DNA of 64,000 nucleotides from Mugil cephalus (Eukaryota; Chordata; Actinopteri; Mugiliformes; Mugilidae), in NCBI RefSeq assembly GCF_022458985.1, contig NC_061786.1:4900001-4964000 (forward strand), written 5' to 3'. Under the pieces are notes generated by a model. The model saw only the letters and a program-made list of their open reading frames with translations. It made no database searches and was not told where the DNA came from. The position numbers and the translations under genes are program-made. Each line of letters begins with the position of its first letter. The stretch's first letter is position 1. Shown piece after piece: positions 58,628 through 64,000 of the stretch.

Positions 58628-58990
58628 AAACCATAGATTGGATAAATATGAGTGGAGCTATGCGGACCCGACCACACTTCTGCCAGGCTCACTTGCATTT
58701 CATTTAATTAATATTACACTTTGCAACAGTTACAAGGGAATGTCGGATTATACACTGAATTATTTAAAGAAAATGTTTTTACAACTTTCACAGTTCCACA
58801 TTATGTCACATCCTGTTTCTATAGCGTCAGATAACTAGAAAAGAAACCATCCAGTTTAGCCCAAGTTCCATCCACTAACATAGATCAGGTGGACCTTATG
58901 AGTAATACTGCAGCCAGTCACCAGGGGGAGATCTTCTTGCTGTGGCTTCACTTTAGAGCACTTAGAACAATATTTATACAGTCTATTTTT
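58628..58990 (-). mobile_element. MITE-like repeat with imperfect inverted ends, inverted copy
   Basis: Left end CCATAGATTGGATAAATATG and right end, read in reverse, ATAGACTGTATAAATATTG are imperfect inverted repeats. The interior has CTGCAGCCAGTCACCAGGGG and GCTGTGGCTTCACTTTAG, the reverse complement of the copy at 52252. About 360 bp with no coding capacity. Confidence 0.7.
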
Positions 58991-59277
58991 GAAAAGGTTC
59001 ACATAGACATGTTTCTGTGTTAAGTGGTGCCCCTACTAGACTCTCATTAACCTTTTCAGGGTCCATTTATTTCTGGCCGCACTGTGGGAAGGACATTTTT
59101 ACCAAATGTATCAATGGAGTATGTTATTTTAAATGTTCACTTTATGCATTTTTGCTTTACATCAGCATCTGACCTCTATGGCTCAGCAGTCAGCATGTCT
59201 CATTTTTCCTAAAGTAGGTCAGAGAGAATTAAAGGACGCCTCTGTCACTGCACATATTTATACGTATAATTGGTTGG

Positions 59278-59592
59278 GGGCGTAAAAGTGGTTAGTGCTG
59301 CTGCCTCCCAGTGAGAACGAAGGTCTGGGTTCAAGTCCCGCTCGGGCCTTTCTGGCCTTTCTGGCCCTCCCACCTCCAAAGACATGCTCGTTAGGCTAAT
59401 TGGTGACGCTAAATTGACCCTAGGTGTGCGTGTGAGTGCGAATGGTTGTTTGTCTCTGTGTTAGCCCTGTGATAGGCTGGCGACCTGTCCAGAGTGTACC
59501 CCGCATCTCGTCCGATGCCAGCTGGGATAGGCTCCAGCAACCCCCGCAACCCTAGTGAGGATTAAGCGGCATGGAAGATCAGATGAGATCAG
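59278..59592 (+). mobile_element. SINE-like element with 12-bp target-site duplication
   Basis: The B-box-like GGTTCAAGTCC is at 59328-59338, followed by GTTAGGCTAATTGGTGACGC, GATAGGCTGGCGACCTGTCC and a GATGAGAT-type tail. The flanking 12 bp ATAATTGGTTGG occurs at 59266-59277 and again at 59593-59604. A long duplication of this kind points to target-primed insertion, supporting a SINE assignment. Confidence 0.85.
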
Positions 59593-59609
59593 ATAATTGG
59601 TTGGTTACT

Positions 59610-61830
59610 GTTACTGGTAAGATCAGTGAGGGAGAGATGGGATTAAAACTGTATCAGTCAAGGATAAATCTACATCTGATAGGATCAGATGTGGTTCATC
59701 TTGCAACCTGACCACAGCAGCGCCCCCACATATTCTGCAGCAATCCGAGAAAAATAAATAAATCAAAACATGGCAGAGTAATTGCAAACCACTGGTATAT
59801 GATGTTCATGTCAATAGGTCAATACAGTTGAGAGAAAGTTTCTTTTTTCTCCTGCAAGTGGGCATGTATGTCACCTGTCAGTCAAACTCCATTAACAGCA
59901 GCAATTAAAGACTGAACTCTAGATTTAGTTCTTTATTGAATAAGTGTGGATTTTTTTTGCCCTCACACCCCAGCTCCACTGTGAAGAAAAAAAACATCAC
60001 TCAATGTACAAATACAAGAAAGCAAATGAAGATTTTCCCCTAACATATGTGTTACTCTGTTGCCTCCTTTCATGCACAGCATCTGTTTTCCCCTTGTAAA
60101 CTATAATTCCAGTTTGGTTAAAAAAAATAAAATAAATAAAAATGAAATGGGCATAAAAATGTGTGTGCACACTAGTAAATTCTGACTAATTATGAAAATC
60201 CACCCCTCTCATTGCATGCGATTAATTTACCCCGTCTCAATATTTTGTGTTGTTTTTGTGGCTTTATGCATTTCCCCCAAGACAGTCGTTTTCTGGTCGG
60301 GTGCTCACTTCACCATGGACCTGGCACCACATGTGTAGTAAAGTACGTTAGAGTTGGATTTGCGATCATTCATTGTAATTTACTTGTTGTTAAAAGCCTT
60401 TGGCGAGCAGGCTTTTATTGCGTGTTTCCCCTGAGTTACACAGGCTACAATTTATAGCATCATAAAATCAATCTAAACGAGAAGCGATAGCAGGGTGAGA
60501 TTGTCACTAAAAGAACAGATGTCTTCACTCAGAGAGGAAATAAAAAGGTGTGCCATGGGGTGTTTTTTATGATAAGACGCCGGCTAACGCTCACATTAGA
60601 ATGAATTAATTATTGTTGCTGTTGGATGAGTTTGCCTCCTCTGCGTTAGCTAACCTACTGCTGTTGACACAATACATGCAACATGTAAGTGGCATTTTTA
60701 TCTCACTTTGTATCTCGCTGTTGTCTAATTTTCCTATCTTCACAGCTACTGTTTTTTTTTTTTTTTTTCAAAAAGCCTGATAAAAATAAACAAGGATTGG
60801 TACGCATGAAATCTTGAAGCTTTCCATCCAATTGGTTCGAAGAGCAGTACATTTCTGGAGGCTTCATCTGCACACAAACCCCCTGCTGGTCAAAACCGTT
60901 ATTGTCATTTCCTCCAGCCTCTTGCCAGAGTGCCAGCATGGAAATAATCCCAGACAAGAATAGAAATAAAAACACCTTAATTGATTTTTGTGGTTCATTC
61001 ATCTAATCTCTCTTTGATTAATATGTGGGTAATTGTAATAGAGGTCTTTTAATGTCATGCCTTTAAGGCAGTTGCTTCTAACCTCTGTGCCCATGTGTGG
61101 TTACTTTGATCACAAGATTTTGATGGTCACATGATGGTTGTCTTGGCTCTTTGGGAGAGCTGGAATGAGCCTTCAAAAAAAATTGAAACTGTGTCGACAG
61201 AGGTTTGGTTTGACAGTGTTGCATTCAGTATTTACTAAAGATCATATAACACTACTAATACCCAGAGTAAACTCATCGCACATAGACTTTAAAAGAGATT
61301 ACTAATCTATGAATAGCCGAGCCGAGGCAGGCCGCTCTGCTTCAATCAGTGACCCAATCAGCCAATTAGAAAATATCAGCGGCTAATCAGCCAATCAGTA
61401 GCCAGGTGAAATAGGAGCGCCTTAACCGCGCCTCCCACAAATGCACTCCAAGAAGAACTGGAAGTGGAAGTCTGTGATCGGATAGTTGCTTATTACAGTC
61501 TAGAAACTATGCAGGACTTTTGCTTATGAATCATGGTAGGTTACCTTTAAACAGCCCACGCCCACCCTAAATTCAAAACTTGAGAGACGCATGAAAAAAG
61601 CTGATGCTAGAGCTGTAACATAAACATTAGCGGGCAAGTCAAGTTCGTATTCTCAGGCCTTTTCTGTGGCCTACGATAGCATCAGTGTTTCCGTGTCCCC
61701 TGATTGGAGGAGAGCTGCCCCGTTTAAGTCAAGCTAAGGAGAAGCTATTGGTTTGGTTCAGACCTTCTTAGAAAGACATTTTCATGGTGGACTTGGTAGG
61801 AAAAGCTGGATATCATGAGGAAAGCCGTAG
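59610..61830. other. Noncoding stretch with candidate regulatory blocks
   Basis: No exon is seen. The block 60180-61020 is unique-looking, AT-rich, and contains clusters of homeodomain-type cores (CTAATTATG, GATTAATTTAC, GAATTAATTATTG). The rest shows nothing recognisable except a poly-T run near 60750. Confidence 0.25.
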
Positions 61831-61835
61831 TCTAG

Positions 61836-61858
61836 ATAGCTAGCTAGCTAGCTAGCTA
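61836..61858. repeat. (TAGC)n microsatellite
   Basis: About five TAGC units followed by noncoding sequence that contains a possible transposon end (AACCCAGATGCAGAGGGG, 61889-61910). Confidence 0.85.
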
Positions 61859-62202
61859 TGGTTAAGTATTGTCACAAGGCAATGGAAAACCAACCCAGAT
61901 GCAGAGGGGGGTGGTGAAACTTATTTTAATCTTGGCAGGTAAAAAGATGAGGATGAGGGTGACGTTTGGTTGAGGCAGGCTGACATGACATTCTGGGAGT
62001 AAGTGGAGTGCTGCTGAGCTGGATTTGACATCTAGCAGGTGAGGTGACAGGTAATGATCCTAGTACACAGAGAGGGACAGGTTACTAAATGACAAGAGAG
62101 GATATGAAGAAAAAGAAAACCCAAAAGTTAGACTGCAGAGATCAGTGAGTTATCACACAGACAGACTGTGAGAAAGTGGGTGAAAGACCAGGGTAGATAC
62201 AT

Positions 62203-62932
62203 ACCAATCAGACATAACATTATTACCACTTATATTGTGTAGGTCTCCCTTGTGCCTCCAAAATAGTTGTCACTCATCAGAGAATGGACATGGGCCTTCT
62301 GAGGATGTCCTGTGATGTCTGGTAACAAGATGTTGTTAGTGGGGGTCTTTGGGTCCTATGGGTTGAGGGGAGGGGCCTCTGTGGATCATCCCACTGACAT
62401 GACTATGTCTGTCTGTATCATGTTTTGAGTTTTATTTTGTTACGTTTCTTGGTTTCTTGTCTGTTGTGTCTCCTTGTGCTTTGATTGCTTATTGGTTTCT
62501 CCTGTTGTGATTGCCCTCATTAGTTTCCCCTGTGTACCTTTTATTCCTCTACCCCCTGCCTCATCCTTTACCATCCTGCATCTGGGTCCTCCCTTAAAAC
62601 CCACAAACCTGACATCCACAGATACTTGATCAGTTTGAGATCTAGTGAATTTGTAGAACAAGTCTGCAGATTATGCTGTTCTTCAGGGTTTTTTTGAGTT
62701 GTTCCTAAACCCCTTTTGTGTGTGTCTGTGTCAGGCTACATCCTGTTGGGTGTGTCATTGTTATGGGGTGTGGGTGTCTGGTCTGGTCTAGGTGGGTGCT
62801 ACATGTCTACGTATCATTCACATGAATGCCAGGTCCAAAAGGTTCCCAGCAGAACACTGAATTGCCACAAGATGTTGAAATGTTATTTACTTCTCCTGTC
62901 AGTGGTCATAATGTTATGATCGATCAGTGTCT
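62203..62932 (-). mobile_element. MITE-like family, copy D, near full length, split by an insertion
   Basis: Both termini are present: ACCAATCAGACATAACATTA at 62203 and, at the other end, GTCATAATGTTATGATCGATC AG, which is its inverted counterpart. The interior shares blocks with copies A-C. A foreign segment of about 215 bp interrupts it (see next entry). Without the insert the element is about 515 bp. Confidence 0.85.
62395..62609. mobile_element. Insertion inside MITE-like copy D
   Basis: The unbroken sequence is visible in copy A (reverse of 43540-43560: GATCATCCCACAGACACTTGA). In copy D this continuity is broken after ATCATCCCAC by about 215 bp that ends CCTGCATCTGGGTCCTCC then CCTGACATCCAC. 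The short CATCC(C)AC on both sides looks like an 8-bp target duplication. The insert's right end resembles, inverted, the sequence at 61889. Confidence 0.7.
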
Positions 62933-62939
62933 ATTTTAC

Positions 62940-64000
62940 ACATGGAAATTAAGCTCTTCATCTAACTGTTCATTGTGGCTGTTCCATCTTGTTTCATTAC
63001 ACACTTTAATATATATCAAACTGACCCACTGCCATAAATCGACAGTCATCAGGTTTTGTAGAAATACATTGGTGTGTCTACTGTAATGGGAAAACTTTAT
63101 GTAGTTTTACACTGTTCACTTTAACAGTCTTATTCTTGTCTGAGGAAAGGCAGTTAACATAATAGGCTTGTGCACTCTGCACTATGAAAGAAAGCTTGTT
63201 CCATTCAGATTTTGCTACGTTCTGCAGACCGTGTGACTCTCTGACTCTCTCTACAGAGAATAAAACTGACAAAGATGTTACAGTCACTATGCTTTCAGAA
63301 TTGTCAGTAATATTGTCAGCACTACTCACGTGTTGTCCGTTGAATTCTTTTAATGTGAAGCTTTCGTCATTCTGAATTCATCTCCTGATATCTTTTTTTT
63401 TTTTTGTAAAATAAGTAAAATAAACCTTTAGCCACATCTTTATAGGTGGTAACTCTGACAGACGAAATGCAACATTCAACACTGATATGTTGTATTGAGC
63501 ACAACATTTTTCAGTTTTGTAGTCCAGTCCAGGGTGAATGTCAAAAGGATTCTGTGTGACAGCAATTTGATTGAAGACCACCTCTTGTATCAGAACAGAT
63601 GAGTCACCTACAGAGCACCAGCGATGAGAAATGTGACACCATTGTTTCTGAGCAGTTTTCTCACAATAAACTGGTTGACAGCTTATTTTTCTGCACTTAT
63701 TGTTGAGCTGATTTCTTCCCCAGAGTCTGATGTCAAATCACAGTTATTTTGGGAAGCAAGAAAAAGCCTGAGGTCTAGGTTAGACGCTCTGCACCAACAC
63801 TTGAGAGTGCCTCTCTCTTATCATCCATCCACAAGAGCCTCTTGGACGGAGTTTTTCGCTGACACTTACTCGCTCCGTGTAAAATCTTCACAAATTCTAT
63901 ATGTGAGGCTCAGAGAAACTTTTCCACCTTGAGGAATAACTTGAACGCAGAACCTCTGAGGGAACGGAGTCTGCTCGGCACTGAAAACCAGCTGACTCAG
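62940..64000. other. Noncoding stretch at the right edge
   Basis: Contains a 102-codon open frame (63624-63932) with a hydrophobic start and no recognised domain, and a poly-T run near 63391. Nothing supports a real exon. If the next gene is the LRFN5 orthologue, as synteny suggests, its exons lie further right. Confidence 0.3.

Noticed and set aside
63624..63932. 102-codon open frame near the right edge, considered as a leader exon of the next gene
   Set aside because: No recognised domain, and neither splice sites nor neighbouring exons support it.

Overview
The window is vertebrate nuclear DNA, almost certainly from a ray-finned (teleost) fish. The genes are intron-rich with canonical GT/AG junctions, the proteins are vertebrate orthologues, and the spacers carry repeats typical of teleost genomes. 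Four genes could be rebuilt exon by exon. They belong to the neighbourhood that in mammals holds GEMIN2, PNN, MIA2 and FBXO33.

Region 1 (1-11295, minus strand) is mia2 (TALI/cTAGE5, the TANGO1-like ER-exit-site cargo receptor). It has a signal peptide, a MIA-type SH3 domain, a single 4.9-kb acidic exon with about 34 copies of a 9-residue repeat, a transmembrane segment and cytosolic coiled coils. The gene runs off the left edge. A separate internal first exon at 3429-3530 would make a short cTAGE5-like form. Region 2 (11296-11890) is a compact divergent promoter. Region 3 (11891-16322, plus strand) is gemin2 of the SMN complex, complete in 10 exons. Region 4 (about 16550-21298, minus strand) is pnn (pinin), complete in 9 exons and ending in an RS domain. 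Its 3' end converges on that of gemin2 with about 0.2 kb between them. Region 5 (21300-30471) has no coding exon and may in part be a very long 3' UTR of fbxo33. Region 6 (30472-35979, minus strand) is fbxo33, a complete F-box gene in 6 coding exons with a GC-rich 5' end.

Region 7 (36000-64000) is a gene-poor stretch with no supportable exon. It holds transposon fossils, several of which can be read in detail: a DNA-transposon remnant carrying a nested SINE-like copy and a nested LINE copy with target-site duplication, a SINE-like copy with a 12-bp duplication, and four copies of one MITE-like family, one split by a later insertion. Between them lie repeat-free blocks that are candidate conserved noncoding elements.

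The genes are not one pathway: mia2 acts in ER export, gemin2 and pnn in snRNP assembly and splicing, and fbxo33 in ubiquitylation. The grouping is inherited synteny, with local inversions relative to mammals. No new multi-gene system was found. The most unusual items are the mia2 repeat exon, the two-promoter structure of mia2, and the nested transposons.
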